From: Poa pratensis
Taxonomy: Eukaryota; Streptophyta; Magnoliopsida; Poales; Poaceae
Assembly (NCBI GenBank): GCA_947311845.1
Contig: CAMZMU010000107.1
Span: 21,632,359 to 21,696,358, forward strand
Length of the DNA stretch: 64,000 nt
Reading direction: 5' to 3'
Shown: positions 48,243 to 61,655 of the stretch, in pieces
Numbering within the stretch: the stretch's first letter is position 1
Layout: the number at the start of each line of letters is the position of its first letter
Program-made: the position numbers and the translations under genes
The notes under the pieces: model-generated
Seen by the model: the letters and a program-made list of their open reading frames with translations, nothing else
The model's database searches: none
Told to the model about the DNA's origin: nothing

Positions 48243-50825
48243 GCATCATAAAAATCACTATGCCTAGCTAAAAGGCGTTAAAGAAAAGCGCTTATGGGAG
48301 ACAACCCATTATTTTATTTCTGCAATTTTTCTTTTCTTTTTGAGTCAAGGAGTTGTTTACTTCTGTAACAATTCCTTTGTATCTTTATTTTATCGCATTG
48401 TTGTGCCAAGTATTGCCTCTAATAGGAAGATGATGCTAGATTTGGATTTCTGCGCAGGAACAGATTTCTGCTGTTCACCGTTTTACTTCTGTAAAATCAC
48501 AGAAAAATTATTTAAATCTGAAATTTTTGTGCGTGATCCTCAGATATGTACGCATCTTTCGTTAGTTTAAAGTTTTTCGATCTGAGCAACGTAAGTGCCT
48601 CGAAAAAATTCGTCTTTACAGACTGTTCTGTTTAGACAGATTCTGTCTTTTATTTTTCGCATTCTCTCTTTTACTAGTGTTGAGTGGAATTCTTTTTTAG
48701 GGTGAAGAGCTTCACATAACATCAGTGGCAGTAGTTAATGTTAAAAGTAACGGTCATGTTTGTGTCCTTATAGAACATGTGAGTTTTTGATTGTGCACTA
48801 ACCCTCTAATGAGAATTACTCTGAGTTTGGTGTGGCGGAAGTTTTCAAGGGTCAAGAGAGAAGGATGATATAATGTGATCAAGAAGAGTGAAGAGCTTAA
48901 GCTTGGGGATGCTCCCATGGATCACCCCAGCATATTTCAAGAAGACTCAAGCGTCTAAGCTTGGGGATGCCCAAGGCATCCCCTTCTTCATCAGCAACTT
49001 ATCAGGTCATCTCTAGTGAAACTATATTTTAATTCTTTCACATCATATGTGCTTTACTTGGAGCGTCTGTGTGCTTTTATTTTCAGTATTTTATTTTTCT
49101 TATGGTCAACTTGATTGGACCCTAGCATTCTTGATTGGGAGAGAGACACGCTCCGCTTTTTCATATGAATACTCCTATTCTTCACTTATACTTGTTGAGT
49201 ATTCTTATCTAGCTATTGCTATGCTTTTAGCTCCTGTTTTGCATGCATCTCTTATTCAGAGCTGTTAGTTCTTTTAAAGAAAGTACTCTCTTGCTTCACT
49301 TATAATTGTTTGGAGAGTTTATGTTGAAATAAATTGATTGGTGTTTGGTTGGAACAGAAAATGTTGCATGTGGTAGATGGTATAATGGAAAAAGCTTACA
49401 TATTCTTGTAGATCACTGTATTGGATAATTTGATACTTGTCAATTGTTTTGAGTTATCAAGTAGTTCATGTTTAAGCTTTTGTATCATGTAGTTAAAACC
49501 TATTAATGAAGAACTACCGTAAAGCTCGTTGAAATTTGGTTTGCATGATTGGTATCTCTAAGGTCTAGATATTTTCTAGTAAAAGGGTTTGGTTAACAAG
49601 GAAGACAGTGTAGAGTCTTATAATGCTTGCAATATGTTTTCATATAAGTCTTGCTGTGTCGGTTGATATCCTGTGTTTGCTTCAAATAACCTTGCTAGCC
49701 TAAACTCTGTACTGAGAGGGAATGCTTCTCGTGCATCCAAAACCTTGAGCCAAAATCCATGCCATCTGTGTCCACCATAACTACCTATATGTGGTATTTC
49801 CTTGCCATTCCAAGTAAATTTTTCATGTGCTACCTTTAAACTATTCAAAAATTATTACTCCTTTTTGTGTCAATGTTTACCAAGCTCATGAGGACGGGGT
49901 GGATGTCTTTATGTCAACTGTCAAACAGACTTTACCACCGGACTAGCGGCATATACATCCGCTTATCCATTAATTTTGCAAAAAGAGCTGGCAAATGGGG
50001 TGCCCAGTCCCAATTAATTACAACTTTAACCGCTTAATTCTCTTCACATTTTTGCCCTGATTTATCAGTCAAGCAATGACAAACAGTGAAATATCTGCAT
50101 GTGTAAACAAAAGAGAAGAGGGATGATCTGCCTTGCTGGTAGAAATAACGTCCTTCATGGGAGCCGCTCTTAAAAGTCTGGTTGGCAGGGGTCATATTGT
50201 ACTTTCCATTTTCTGATTCGTTGACAATTAACAAACACCTCCAAAACTTATTTTTACTCTCTTTATGATTTCAAAAACTTAAAAAGCTCTAGCACATGAT
50301 TTAATCCCTGCTTCCCTCTGCGAAGGGCCTTTCTTTTACTTTTATGTTGAGTCAGTTTTCCTACTTCTTTCTATCTCAGAAGCAAACACTAGTGTCAACT
50401 TTGGTGCAACAATTTTTATATGCTTGTATATTGCACTTATTATATTGCTTTGTGTTGACAAATATCCATGAGATATATATGTTGAAAGTTGAAAGCAATT
50501 GCTGAAGCTTAAATCTTCCTTTGTGTTGGTTAAATACCTTTTACTTAGAATCTATTGCTTTATGAGTTAACTCTTATGCAAAACTCTTTGATGCTTGTCT
50601 CGAAAGTACTATTCATGAAAAGTTTTTGCTTATATGATTCAGTTGTTTGCTCATTATCTACTTGCTAGCAAACTATAGACCATTGACCTGGATCACTTCA
50701 TTCATAACATGTGCTTTACAATACTATTTGATCAAGATTATGATTGTAGCATGTCACCTCAGAAATTATTTTGTTTTTATCGTTTTACCTACTCGAGGAC
50801 GAGTAGAACTAAGCTTGGGGATGCT
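48243..50825 (+). mobile_element. non-coding interior of gypsy element 1
   Basis: 2.6 kb without coding domains. Near 48900-48990 the phrase aagcttggggatgc occurs, and it appears again as the polypurine tract directly before the 3' LTR (about 50811-50825). Such aagcttgggg motifs are common in this group of elements. Confidence 0.75.
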
Positions 50826-52405
50826 TGATACGTCTCAAACGTATCTATAATTTCTGATGTTCCATGTTGATATTATACCAATTGTTACATGTTTTATATA
50901 CACTTCATAGCATTTTTATGCATTTTCTGGGACTAACCTATTAACAAGATGCCACAGTGCCAGTTCCTGTTTTCTGCTGTTTTTGTATTCCAGAAAAGCT
51001 AGTCTGGAAATATTCTCGGAATTGGACGAAACTTGGACAGAACCTCCTATTTTTCCAACACGTACACGGAGTCCAGAGGAGAGACGGAGGGGAGCCACGA
51101 GCAGCCACACCATGGGGCGCGCGGGCCCCCCCCGCGCCGTGGGGTGGTGTGGGCCCACGGGCGTCTCCAGCCGCCGCCCTTTCGCCTATTTATTCATCCC
51201 GACGCGAAAACCCTAAATACCCGAGCCATTATCCACGAAAAGTTCCAGAGACGCCGCGCCGTCAACCCTAGCTCGGGAGGGTTCAGAAGCTCTTCCCGGC
51301 ACCCTGCCGGAGAGGGGAATCATCACCGGAGGGCTCTACATCACCATGCCTGCCTCCGGAGTGATGCGTGAGTAGTTCATCCTTGGACTAGTCCATAGCA
51401 GTAGCTAGATGGTTGTCTCTCCACTTTATGCTATCATGTTTAGATCTTGTGAGCTGCCTATCATGATCAAGATCATCTTATTGTAATGCTACATGTTGTG
51501 TTTGCTGGGATCCGATGAATATTGAATACTATGTCAAGTTGATTATCAATCTATCTTATATGTTATTTATGATCTTGCATGCTTTCCGTTACTAGTAGAT
51601 GCTTTGGCCAAGTAGATGCTTGTAACTCCAAGAGTGAGTATTTATGCTAGATAGTGGGTTCATGCCTCCGGTAATCTGGGAGAGTGACAATAACTTCTAA
51701 GATTGTGGATGTGCTGTTGCCACTAGGGATAAAATAACCGATGCTTAGCTTAAGGGTGCGTCGTTAGGTCTAATGCATTTGTTTACATTACGCACATTAC
51801 TTAATGCGATTATCCGTTGCTTGCAACTTAATACCAACGGGGAACTCGGATGACAACCTGGGTGGATTATTAGTCATAGACGCTGTTGGATAACGGTCTA
51901 TGTATTTTGTCGTAATGCCCACATGAATATCATAGTAATCATCATGTCATATATATGCATTGTCATGCGCTCAATATTTTGTCAATTGCCCAGCTGTAAT
52001 TTGTTCACCCAGCATGTTAGTTATCTTTTATGGAGAGACACCACTAGTGAACTGTGGACCCCGGTCCATTCTTTTACACTGATAATACAACCAACTGCAA
52101 ACATTGTTCCTTTTCATTCTCTGCAATTTACTACTGTTTTCCACACCATACGTTTAATCCTTTGTTTTCAGCAAGCCGGTGAGATTGACAACCTCACTGT
52201 TTCGTTGGGGCAAAGTAGTTTGATTGTGTTGTGTGCAGATTCCACGTTGGTGATCGAGTAAACGGCGCCACCAACAACCTTCAGAAGTGATTTCTTGCTC
52301 CTACTGGTCGATTAAACCTTGGTTTCATACCGAGGGAAACTGCTGCTACACTGATTCATACCTTCCTCTTGGGGTCTCCCAACGAACGTGCGATCCACGT
52401 CATCA
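50826..52405 (+). mobile_element. 3' LTR of complete gypsy element 1
   Basis: 1,580 bp, TGATACGTCTC...CATCA, followed by gagag (52406-52410), the partner of 45637-45641. Comparison with the 5' LTR would date the insertion. Confidence 0.92.
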
Positions 52406-52410
52406 GAGAG

Positions 52411-53577
52411 CAATTCGACAAGCAAATCGCCTTTATCCCCATGATGCGGCCGCGTCCCTCCTTCGCCGAAGTCCGCTCCATGCTACAGCTCGAAGCATAG
52501 ACGCAAGGCCGCCCGTTCGCAGCAACTATTTCATGCCGGCCCATGACCCCCGGCTCCTCCTGCGGCTTCTACGGCTCTTGCAATCCTGCCTACACCACAG
52601 CCTCCCCCAGGCTGGCATCCAAGTCCAAATTATCGTGGCAAGAACCCGGTGTATCGGCCACCGCAACCACGCACCGGTGCCCCTCCTTCGGGTGGCTCCT
52701 CTTCATCGACACCAGCACTGCCACCGGTCGCGCCTACCACTACGCCGTCGTACCACCCGCCTCATGATCCCTGGACGGGTCTGGTTCAGGCGTGGTCCAT
52801 GCCATGGACCGCGCCGTCCCCCTATGGTGCCCCGCCTGCCTACATGGGCTCGTGGAGTCCCGGACTTCGTCCCTCGACAGGAGCCCCTGGCCCGCTGAGT
52901 TCGTGGCCACCATCGCATGTCTACATGGCTCAGCCAACGTACGGCTCCCCCATGCCGTCATCCGTCTACTACGATGCACCACCGGGCTCCACTGCTGCGA
53001 CCACCCCCTACATGCATGGCGCACCTCCAGCTCTCCCCTACATGACGATGTCGCCGGTCGCTCAACTGCCATCTGCTTCGCCATCACCGCTAACCTGGGA
53101 TCAGGCCGCCTTCATCACAGCCATGAACAACTTCACGCTCAACAACCAAGGTACGGATTGGATTTTCGATTCTGGTGCTTCCTCTCACATGTCTCAAATA
53201 TGAATTGGTTGTCATCTTGTTCTCCTTCTCAATTTTCATCCATAATTGTTGGTAACGGTTCTTCTATCCGCATCACTTGCACCGGACAATCGTATATTCC
53301 ACATCCTACCCAACCTTTCACTCTTCGTAATATTCTAGTTGCCCCATCTCTAATTAAAAATCTCATCTCTGTTAGACAATTTACTACTGATAGTTCTGTC
53401 TCTCTCGAGTTTGACCCTTTTAGCTTATCTGTGAAGGATCTGAACACCAGGGCGGTTCTGGCTCGCTACAATAGTTCCAGTGATCTCTATCCTCTTCATG
53501 GTGCGCCGACCTCAACTCCACAAGCCCTGCACGCCTCTGTTGATCTCTGGCATCGTCGACTGGGTCATCCCAACAAC
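52411..53577 (+). pseudogene. copia gag-pol relic, 3' part
   Basis: Continues the copia gene interrupted by gypsy element 1. EQFDKQIAFIPMMRPRPSFAE follows directly on from the 5' part. A Pro/Ser/Tyr-rich linker comes next (about 52650-53100). Then comes the aspartic protease start WIFDSGASSHMS (about 53157-53195, active site DSGA) and a frame change. The GAG-pre-integrase segment ends VDLWHRRLGHPNN (about 53540-53577). There it is cut by the LTR-type element starting at 53578. Reverse transcriptase and integrase core are not in the window. Confidence 0.8.
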
Positions 53578-53654
53578 TGAAAGTGCATGTTGCCCCATGC
53601 GTAGCTTTGGTAATTAATGACAATCCTTATGGACTAATGTTTGTATTGAGATAT

Positions 53655-55446
53655 TGATACCCTTTCTCGTAGTTACCCCACAATGGCGCCAGAAAACAGT
53701 TGCTAGCCGCTTCGCGTGGTACCTGCGTGAAAAGTAAATGGGTTAGGTTGAGACTCCAAGTGCAGAGTGTATGTAGTAGTGGAAGACAGTTTTCCCCACG
53801 AGGGGTGACTCGAGGGTTTAATATCGAACTCTCGGGGAACCAGTATTTCAGGTGTTATCTCCTTATCCTTCTCTTGAGAACCTGCAACAAAATAAATTGT
53901 TTTGTGCCCTCAACCTCACCAAGTGGTTGTCAAGCACAAGGTGTGAGAATGATAATAAAATAAATATGCAAACAGTAGTAAATATGCAATGATGGTAAAA
54001 TAAATATGCAAGGATGATGGTAAATGATAAATGATATTTTTGGGTTTTTTATGATGAATGCAAGATGTAAAAGTGTTTTTGTATTTTCGGATTTAATAAT
54101 GGCAGCAAACAAAAGTGGTGATAAAAGTGTTGGAAAGGTGTTTCTTATGATTAAAAATGGACCGGGGTTCATGGTTTCACAAATGCACTCTCTCTTGATA
54201 ACGTGGTAGACAATGGAACACTAAAATTAACATGTAAGATGGCAAGACATGGTTTGACAAGTTATTAATAATATGGGCATCACGTCCTAACATAGAGATC
54301 TCAAGTATAAGTTGTTCTCTCTCTTATGCTCCACCAAGATGCGAACTAAATCATAACACCTTAGTAATTAAGATAAATCAGAGCATAGCAATAAGTTCAA
54401 TGACATGAAGTTAAAATAAGAACATGCTAGATCTAGTCATGGAGATAGTGGCCAAGGTCACATCCACTCTCCGGTAGCATGGTATTTTTGTTTATCCCTA
54501 GTGAGGCAACAAAGTAAGGTAGAAAACCCAAGTGGATCGCAGAACTTTCTCTCACGTTCACTGCACTAGCCACCCCCCGTTACTCCAACTAATGCACACG
54601 TTCCCCCTCACATGCTCTCATAAACATGCTTGATCATGACAAGTAAATAAGAACGGGGTACATAATATGCATCTACTTTCATAACTGAAACAAAACCATT
54701 GCAATCTCAAACATGTATTAACTCATAATAAAGATCCACCACAAAGGAATTACATAGATGACCGTAATCATGTTCAGCAGCTCATACGGTACTAATTAGT
54801 GAAGCTCATAGAGAGGAGAGATACATAAGTTACTTCCACAAACCCATAGTCCAGGGGTGGACTACTCCCTCTTCATCATGGTGTCGGTGGAGATGTTGTT
54901 GGAGGGGAAGGAGACCACACCGGCAGCGCCCCGCCGGAGTTTTCCCCCTCCAATCTTCAGCTCCAGGTCTCTGTTTCGTGGTTTCTGTGTTTCGGCGGCG
55001 CTCTCTTTCGCGAAAGCCCTGGGGGGTCTATATATAGTCGTTTTTAGGTCAAGACGAAGCTTCGGGAAGAAAGATCGACGGCAGCGGAGGCCCGAGGGCC
55101 AGGATGGGGGACCCCACGCGGTCAGGGAATCTGGCCGCGTGGGCCCACCCCTTTCTGCCTTCTGGTCTCCGTTTCTTCGATTCCTTTGCGCCTACGTTTC
55201 GTTCCTTCCAAAAAAGTGATCCCCGTAAAGTTTCAGGTCATTTGGACGTCGTTTGGGTCCCTGAAACATCAAAATATAGAAAAAGGGGTTTTCTGACAGC
55301 GCAGGGTTAATTCCAGAAAAATGGGGAAGTTGTTAATTATCCCCAAAACTCAATATAAATCATGAATATAACCCTTATATGATGCAAATAACATGGAATA
55401 ACATGTAATAAAATGTAAAGTTCATGTATGCATTTTACATGCATCA
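53655..55446 (-). mobile_element. 3' LTR of complete gypsy element 2 (minus strand)
   Basis: Nearly identical to 59865-61655. On the minus strand it starts TGATGCATGT, preceded by a polypurine tract (aagcttggggatgt, plus-strand 55447-55460), and ends ...GGGTATCA. Left target duplication gatat is at 53650-53654. Confidence 0.92.
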
Positions 55447-57827
55447 ACATCCCCAAGCTTAACCCATGCTCGTCCCGAGTATGAAGGTGATAAAACTAAC
55501 ATGGACTTTGCATTTTAATACTATCAATGGATATCAAAGGTGATTACTATTGCTACATAGAGTCAAATGATTCATTCTTCAAAGGAATAACAATATGCAA
55601 GATAAATTATGAAGTGATATCAAATACTCAATGTAAAGATGTTCAATGATAAATTCACAAAGTGTAATATAGAAGAAAGTACTATGGACCAAATGTATGC
55701 ATAATGAAAAGTAAAAACATCCTATGGTGGTCATAGAGTACTTCTTATGAAAACTGAATATAAAAGGTGGACACTTTGGATAGATAAATAAGTAGAGGTA
55801 AAGCATGAATAAGTTTCATCTAACTTCCAAACACTTCTACTTAAGTTAATGCTTGCAATGTGGTAGTCATTGGTGTGGAGCTCTCATTACCCCTATCATA
55901 GCATCTTGAATGATTAATGTTTAAAGTGAAAGCAAATATGAGTGGTGTGCTTGACAATGTATTGGTTGAATGTCTCATGTCCCTTGAATACAAGTACCTA
56001 CACCATGTGTTACTCACTTTGGTCCACAAAGTAAATTCAAATAAAGGTCATTGCAAGTAATAATAGTATCATCAAGAACTGCACTGGGGTACCTCTTGCC
56101 CCTTGACATGAACAAGCCCATGTCAAAACAACAAGACAAACAGACAATGAACAATCTCAGCACTCTTTTATTTACTATGGGTATAGCTTTTTATTATGAG
56201 GTGCATCACTGAATGAACATTATGGTTATGCTGTAAATTTCCACCATGAATGATGCATGGCTTAGATTAGCGGCCCAGGCATTTCTCTAACCATTTATAC
56301 AAACTCTTTGAACTTACTAAGTATCCACATTCATTTCACCCATGATAGGCATCCATAAACAAAAGTACATGACATCAACTAAATATAAATAAGTGCAATG
56401 TTGAAAGCTTGCCATGTGACAGCACATATGGGCTAACTCCCAACCAAAACAATTGTCAAGCCCACAACTTCATAATTTTAATCACAATGGTTCATGCTTA
56501 TTAAATGCAATAAAAGTAAATTGTGCATCAAGTTCGTGAGAGCTTTTAACCAATTTTTCCCATGACAATCAATAACATAAGCATTTAAATTCAGAAATGT
56601 AGATAACACAATATAACATGATAAACATACTTGGAATAGCATAAAGCTAATAGGTAGATATGGTGGACTCACTGGAAAAACTTTGGTTGAAGGTGTTGGG
56701 AAACAAGCTTTTTACTTGTTGTAATTTTTGGGCTAGCAATAGGGAGAAAGTTGACCATCTAAATGCATGCATAAGTGTCCATAGAACTAATCAATCCATG
56801 TTAAACCAAGTAAAGTTAAAATTCAACATCTAAACATGGTAAAAGATAGCTCTTGACAACACACTTGCAAATTAACATTCATTCAAAGCACATGAATTAT
56901 GCAACTATATGTATCTTTTAAAATCAACTCAAACATCCCTATCCCAATATATTTAATAGCATCCAACATAATTCAACCCAAACTTCCAGTAGCTCTCTCA
57001 TATATAAATGATAGTGGTGGTCTTATTAACAAACCGAAATAACAAAAGCAAAAAAAACAGACGCTCCAAGTTTATACGATAAAGTGCTTTGATCGAAAAA
57101 CAGAAGTTAGACGTGTGCAAACCGAGAGTGTGTTGGTCTAGTGGGGTTGTCTTGACATCCCCAAGCTTATGGTCTTCACCATCCTTGGATAGCTCTTGGT
57201 GCAGCTCCTCTAATCCCTGTGAAAAAACTTCAAAACACCGTTTCTCCCATTTCTTTTCTGTGGGGTGATATTAGTAGTGATAAACAAATAGGTTCCTTGC
57301 TGCATAAAATCCTTAGGCAAAAATTCATATGAATGTCCAGAGAGTATATAATGTTGTATGCCTACTCATAAACTCAATTGAATCAAAAAGATTCAAGCAA
57401 AAAGCTCAAAGAATGCATCAAACAATATCAAGACAGAATCTGTCCAGAAAAACAGCAGCAGCAAAACGCATTTTTCTACCCTACTTAAACTCGTCAGAAA
57501 AATCTGCAAAAATCACGTATACAGAGGATGAAAAGTTGAAGCTACAGTTCAAATTACAGCTCAATCGGAGTTACAGATAAAAAATGAAAAATCAAACCGT
57601 GCACAGACTTCGTGCAGGCAGAAAACTCTCCGAAAATGAATAGCAACTTTTCAAACCCAAAATAGGTAAAACTTGGTTCTTTATTAAAAATCCCAGAAAC
57701 AAAACTAACAAACTACTCTCTTGTTACAGCAAGAGGACTCAAAGAAAATCTCAAACAAAAACAACCGGGTTGCCTCCCGTAAAGCGCTTTCTTTATAGCC
57801 ATATAGCTAGGCTTACTTACTTGATAA
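55447..57827 (-). mobile_element. non-coding interior of gypsy element 2
   Basis: About 2.4 kb between the protease frame and the 3' LTR. It has only short frames and no reverse transcriptase, RNase H or integrase motif, so polymerase functions are missing rather than mutated. Confidence 0.7.
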
Positions 57828-58280
57828 TCAAAGGGGACGTAGCTCATGAGGGAGCTTGAACCTTGGTGTGTCCCTCTTCCTTGGGAAGTGTTCCATGCTC
57901 TTCTTGTGTGGAAACTGAAACTTCACATTCCCTTCCTTTGAATCAATAATGGCACCTGTAGTACGAAGAAAAGGTCTTCCCAAAATAATAGGACTAGAGG
58001 TTTTATTCCCCATGTCCATGATTAGAAAATCAACAGGCACAAAAGTCATGTGTAACTCTACCATAACATCACTTACTTTTCCTAGAGCATGTCTAATGGA
58101 ATCATCAGCAAGTGCAAGTTCAATAGAGCATTTCTCAATATTTTTAAGTTCAAGGACTTCATATAGTTCTTTAGATAATATAGAGACACTAGATCCTAGA
58201 TCAAAATAGCATGGTGTGTCTCTTTTCCAATGGTTACTAGTACTTGGGATCCATATATCCCCAAGCTTAGGTGGTATCAT
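57828..58280 (-). CDS. gypsy aspartic protease domain
   Basis: A minus-strand frame of 150 residues, downstream of gag. It contains CYFDLGSSVSILSKELYEVL, where D-[LT]-G-[AS]-S is the retropepsin active-site region (the usual DTG/DSG is DLG here). It also has FLIMDMG and SPIILGRPFLRTTGAIID, with the family's ILGRPFL motif. It would cleave the gag polyprotein. It follows the gag frame after a break near 58320-58470 that includes stop codons, so it is probably not translated as gag-pro without frameshifting. Confidence 0.8.
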   Translation of the reverse strand: MIPPKLGDIWIPSTSNHWKRDTPCYFDLGSSVSILSKELYEVLELKNIEKCSIELALADDSIRHALGKVSDVMVELHMTFVPVDFLIMDMGNKTSSPIILGRPFLRTTGAIIDSKEGNVKFQFPHKKSMEHFPRKRDTPRFKLPHELRPL

Positions 58281-58469
58281 AGCTTCTTGATTGTACCTAG
58301 CAATCTTTTCTTTTAAGACATGATTAGCAATATAGGAACCAAAACCAGCTGGTTAATATTAACAGAAGGATCACTTGCAAATTTTTGTAAGATAGAAATT
58401 AATTCATGCAAGCTACACTTCTCTAAATCAACAAATGGTTCCTTAACTTCACTAAGCATTTTAACTTCC

Positions 58470-59438
58470 TCAACTTTTTTCTTTTTGAGATATAATGATG
58501 TTCTTTAATGAGGAAACTTCCTTAGTGAGTTGATCTACTCTTTCAAACAAAATATCATGTTTTTCGAATTTGGATATGAACTCCTTATTGAGCTCCTTTT
58601 GAGTAGATATAAATGATCTAATGGTGTTTTCCAAATCACTAGAAACATTACTACTAGTGGTATATTTGTTTGGAACATATGGGGGCTTATTATAAGAGTT
58701 ATAATTGTTGTTACCATACCCATTATTACCATAGTTCCTAATGAAGTTGACATCAACATTTTCAGGATTATTACCAACTAGTTCTTGCAAAGGCATATTT
58801 TCAAAATTTTGTTTATTAATAAAAGCAAGAATGGTGTCCATTTTAGATGACAAATCATTTGTTTCTTCTATAGAGTTCACTTTCTTAGATGAACTAGGTG
58901 CTCTATCAGTATGCCATTGACTATAATTTTGCAAGATACTTTCCAAAATGTTCTTAGCTTCTAATATAGTTTTTCCCATGAAAGCACCTCCAGCAGCTGA
59001 ATCAAGTATATTTCTAGACATGTAATTTAGACCATTGTAAAAAGAGTGTAAAATGGTCCATTCATTAACCCCATGTGATGGACAAGTTCTAAGCATGAGT
59101 TTAATCCTATCCCAAGCCATGGCAACATGTTCATTTTCATTTTGCCTAAAAGAGAGGATATTGTTTCTATTTTGCAGTATTTTAACAGGGGGATAATATT
59201 TCTTAATGAAAGCTTCTTTTAAATCATCCCAAGAATTAATACTACCAGTAGGTAATGAATGTAGCCACTCTTTAGCTTTTCCTCTAAGTGAGAAAGGAAA
59301 TAACTTCAGTTTTAAGACATTACTTTCAACATTTTTAAACTTTTGCATGTCACAGATTTCAATAAAATCATGAAGATGCATAGAGGCATCCTCAACAGCA
59401 CTACCACCAAATTGTTCCCTAGTTATCAAGTTTAACAA
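58470..59438 (-). CDS. gypsy gag protein (element 2)
   Basis: A minus-strand frame of 322 residues. Gag core (about residues 20-170): MHLHDFIEICDMQK, LKLKLFPFSLRGKAKEWLHSL, WDDLKEAFIKKYYPP, NEHVAMAWDRIKLMLRTCPSHG, ILHSFYNGL. An Asn/Tyr-rich linker follows (NGYGNNNYNSYNKPPY), then a C-terminal helix with charged heptads (LNKEFISKFEKHDILFERVDQLTKEVSSL). The upstream part to the primer-binding site has interruptions, so the true start may lie further 5' (the first residues continue a longer gag N-terminus). Confidence 0.85.
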   Translation of the reverse strand: MLNLITREQFGGSAVEDASMHLHDFIEICDMQKFKNVESNVLKLKLFPFSLRGKAKEWLHSLPTGSINSWDDLKEAFIKKYYPPVKILQNRNNILSFRQNENEHVAMAWDRIKLMLRTCPSHGVNEWTILHSFYNGLNYMSRNILDSAAGGAFMGKTILEAKNILESILQNYSQWHTDRAPSSSKKVNSIEETNDLSSKMDTILAFINKQNFENMPLQELVGNNPENVDVNFIRNYGNNGYGNNNYNSYNKPPYVPNKYTTSSNVSSDLENTIRSFISTQKELNKEFISKFEKHDILFERVDQLTKEVSSLKNIIISQKEKS

Positions 59439-59837
59439 ACTAGGACTAACTTCATAGCTCTCAGCAGTAATCTCAGGTGCTTAGCAATAAATTGATCATT
59501 AGGAGTGTTTGTGTAGTCACACAATTTAGTTCTATCTCCCATTTTAACAAGTTTTTATGTGTTTTTAATTTTTTATGCAAAACTGAAAGTAAAATGACAC
59601 TAATGCAACTCGAAATAACAAATGCAACACAAAATGCAAAACTGAATATAAATATGCAAACCGAAATATAAAGATGATATGCAAGACAAGAACAAAACAA
59701 AATAAAATGATTGTAGGTAAAGATGGATAAGATGATGCTCACGTAGGTGCAACTCCCCAAGCTTAGGTTGTTACACAAGTTGGTGATGAAGTTGACTTGA
59801 TGTGAGTGATCCTTGGATAAACCTTTCAGCTATGGTT

Positions 59838-59854
59838 CCCCGGCAACGGCGCCA
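59838..59854 (-). other. primer-binding site of gypsy element 2
   Basis: Minus strand tggcgccgttgccgggg, complementary to the tRNA-Asp 3' end, 10 bases inside the 5' LTR. Perfectly preserved, unlike that of gypsy element 1. Confidence 0.85.
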
Positions 59855-59864
59855 GAAAACGTCT

Positions 59865-61655
59865 TGATGGCCCTTCACGTAGTTACCCCACAACGGCGCC
59901 AGAAAACAGTTGCTAGCCCTTCGCGTGGTACCTGCGTGAAAAGTAAATGGGTTAGGTTGAGACTCCAAGTGCAGAGTGTATGTAGTAGTGGAAGACAGTT
60001 TTCCCCACGAGGGGTGACTCGAGGGTTTAATATCGAACTCTCGGGGAACCAGTATTTCAGGTGTTATCTCCTTATCCTTCTCTTGAGAACCTGCAACAAA
60101 ATAAATTGTTTTGTGCCCTCAACCTCACCAAGTGGTTGTCAAGCACAAGGTGTGAGAATGATAATAAAATAAATATGCAAACAGTAGTAAATATGCAATG
60201 ATGGTAAAATAAATATGCAAGGATGATGGTAAATGATAAATGATATTTTTGGGTTTTTTATGATGAATGCAAGATGTAAAAGTGTTTTTGTATTTTCGGA
60301 TTTAATAATGGCAGCAAACAAAAGTGGTGATAAAAGTGTTGGAAAGGTGTTTCTTATGATTAAAAATGGACCGGGGTTCATGGTTTCACAAATGCACTCT
60401 CTCTTGATAACGTGGTAGACAATGGAACACTAAAATTAACATGTAAGATGGCAAGACATGGTTTGACAAGTTATTAATAATATGGGCATCACGTCCTAAC
60501 ATAGAGATCTCAAGTATAAGTTGTTCTCTCTCTTATGCTCCACCAAGATGCGAACTAAATCATAACACCTTAGTAATTAAGATAAATCAGAGCATAGCAA
60601 TAAGTTCAATGACATGAAGTTAAAATAAGAACATGCTAGATCTAGTCATGGAGATAGTGGCCAAGGTCACATCCACTCTCCGGTAGCATGGTATTTTTGT
60701 TTATCCCTAGTGAGGCAACAAAGTAAGGTAGAAAACCCAAGTGGATCGCAGAACTTCTCTCACGTTCACTGCACTAGCCACCCCCCGTTACTCCAACTAA
60801 TGCACACGTTCCCCCTCACATGCTCTCATAAACATGCTTGATCATGACAAGTAAATAAGAACGGGGTACATAATATGCATCTACTTTCATAACTGAAACA
60901 AAACCATTGCAATCTCAAACATGTATTAACTCATAATAAAGATCCACCACAAAGGAATTACATAGATGACCGTAATCATGTTCAGCAGCTCATACGGTAC
61001 TAATTAGTGAAGCTCATAGAGAGGAGAGATACATAAGTTACTTCCACAAACCCATAGTCCAGGGGTGGACTACTCCCTCTTCATCATGGTGTCGGTGGAG
61101 ATGTTGTTGGAGGGGAAGGAGACCACACCGGCAGCGCCCCGCCGGAGTTTTCCCCCTCCAATCTTCAGCTCCAGGTCTCTGTTTCGTGGTTTCTGTGTTT
61201 CGGCGGCGCTCTCCTTTCGCGAAAGCCCTGGGGGGTCTATATATAGTCGTTTTTAGGTCAAGACGAAGCTTCGGGAAGAAAGATCGACGGCAGCGGAGGC
61301 CCGAGGGCCAGGATGGGGGACCCCACGCGGTCAGGGAATCTGGCCGCGTGGGCCCACCCCTTTCTGCCTTCTGGTCTCCGTTTCTTCGATTCCTTTGCGC
61401 CTACGTTTCGTTCCTTCCAAAAAAGTGATCCCCGTAAAGTTTCAGGTCATTTGGACGTCGTTTGGGTCCCTGAAACATCAAAATATAGAAAAAGGGGTTT
61501 TCTGACAGCGCAGGGTTAATTCCAGAAAAATGGGGAAGTTGTTAATTATCCCCAAAACTCAATATAAATCATGAATATAACCCTTATATGATGCAAATAA
61601 CATGGAATAACATGTAATAAAATGTAAAGTTCATGTATGCATTTTACATGAATCA
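59865..61655 (-). mobile_element. 5' LTR of complete gypsy element 2 (minus strand)
   Basis: 1,791 bp; on the minus strand TGATTCATGT...GGGCCATCA. Right target duplication gatat is at 61656-61660. Only scattered single-base differences from the other LTR are visible (for example t-run length near 60754, cctttcgc near 61212, and the last bases at each end). The insertion is young. Confidence 0.92.

Noticed and set aside
52287..52898. 203-codon plus-strand frame
   Set aside because: It spans the end of a gypsy LTR and copia sequence in a non-coding frame.
54857..55219. 120-codon frame, repeated near 61065-61428
   Set aside because: Present in both LTRs of gypsy element 2 and antisense to it; broken by a one-base difference in the second LTR, so not a conserved gene.
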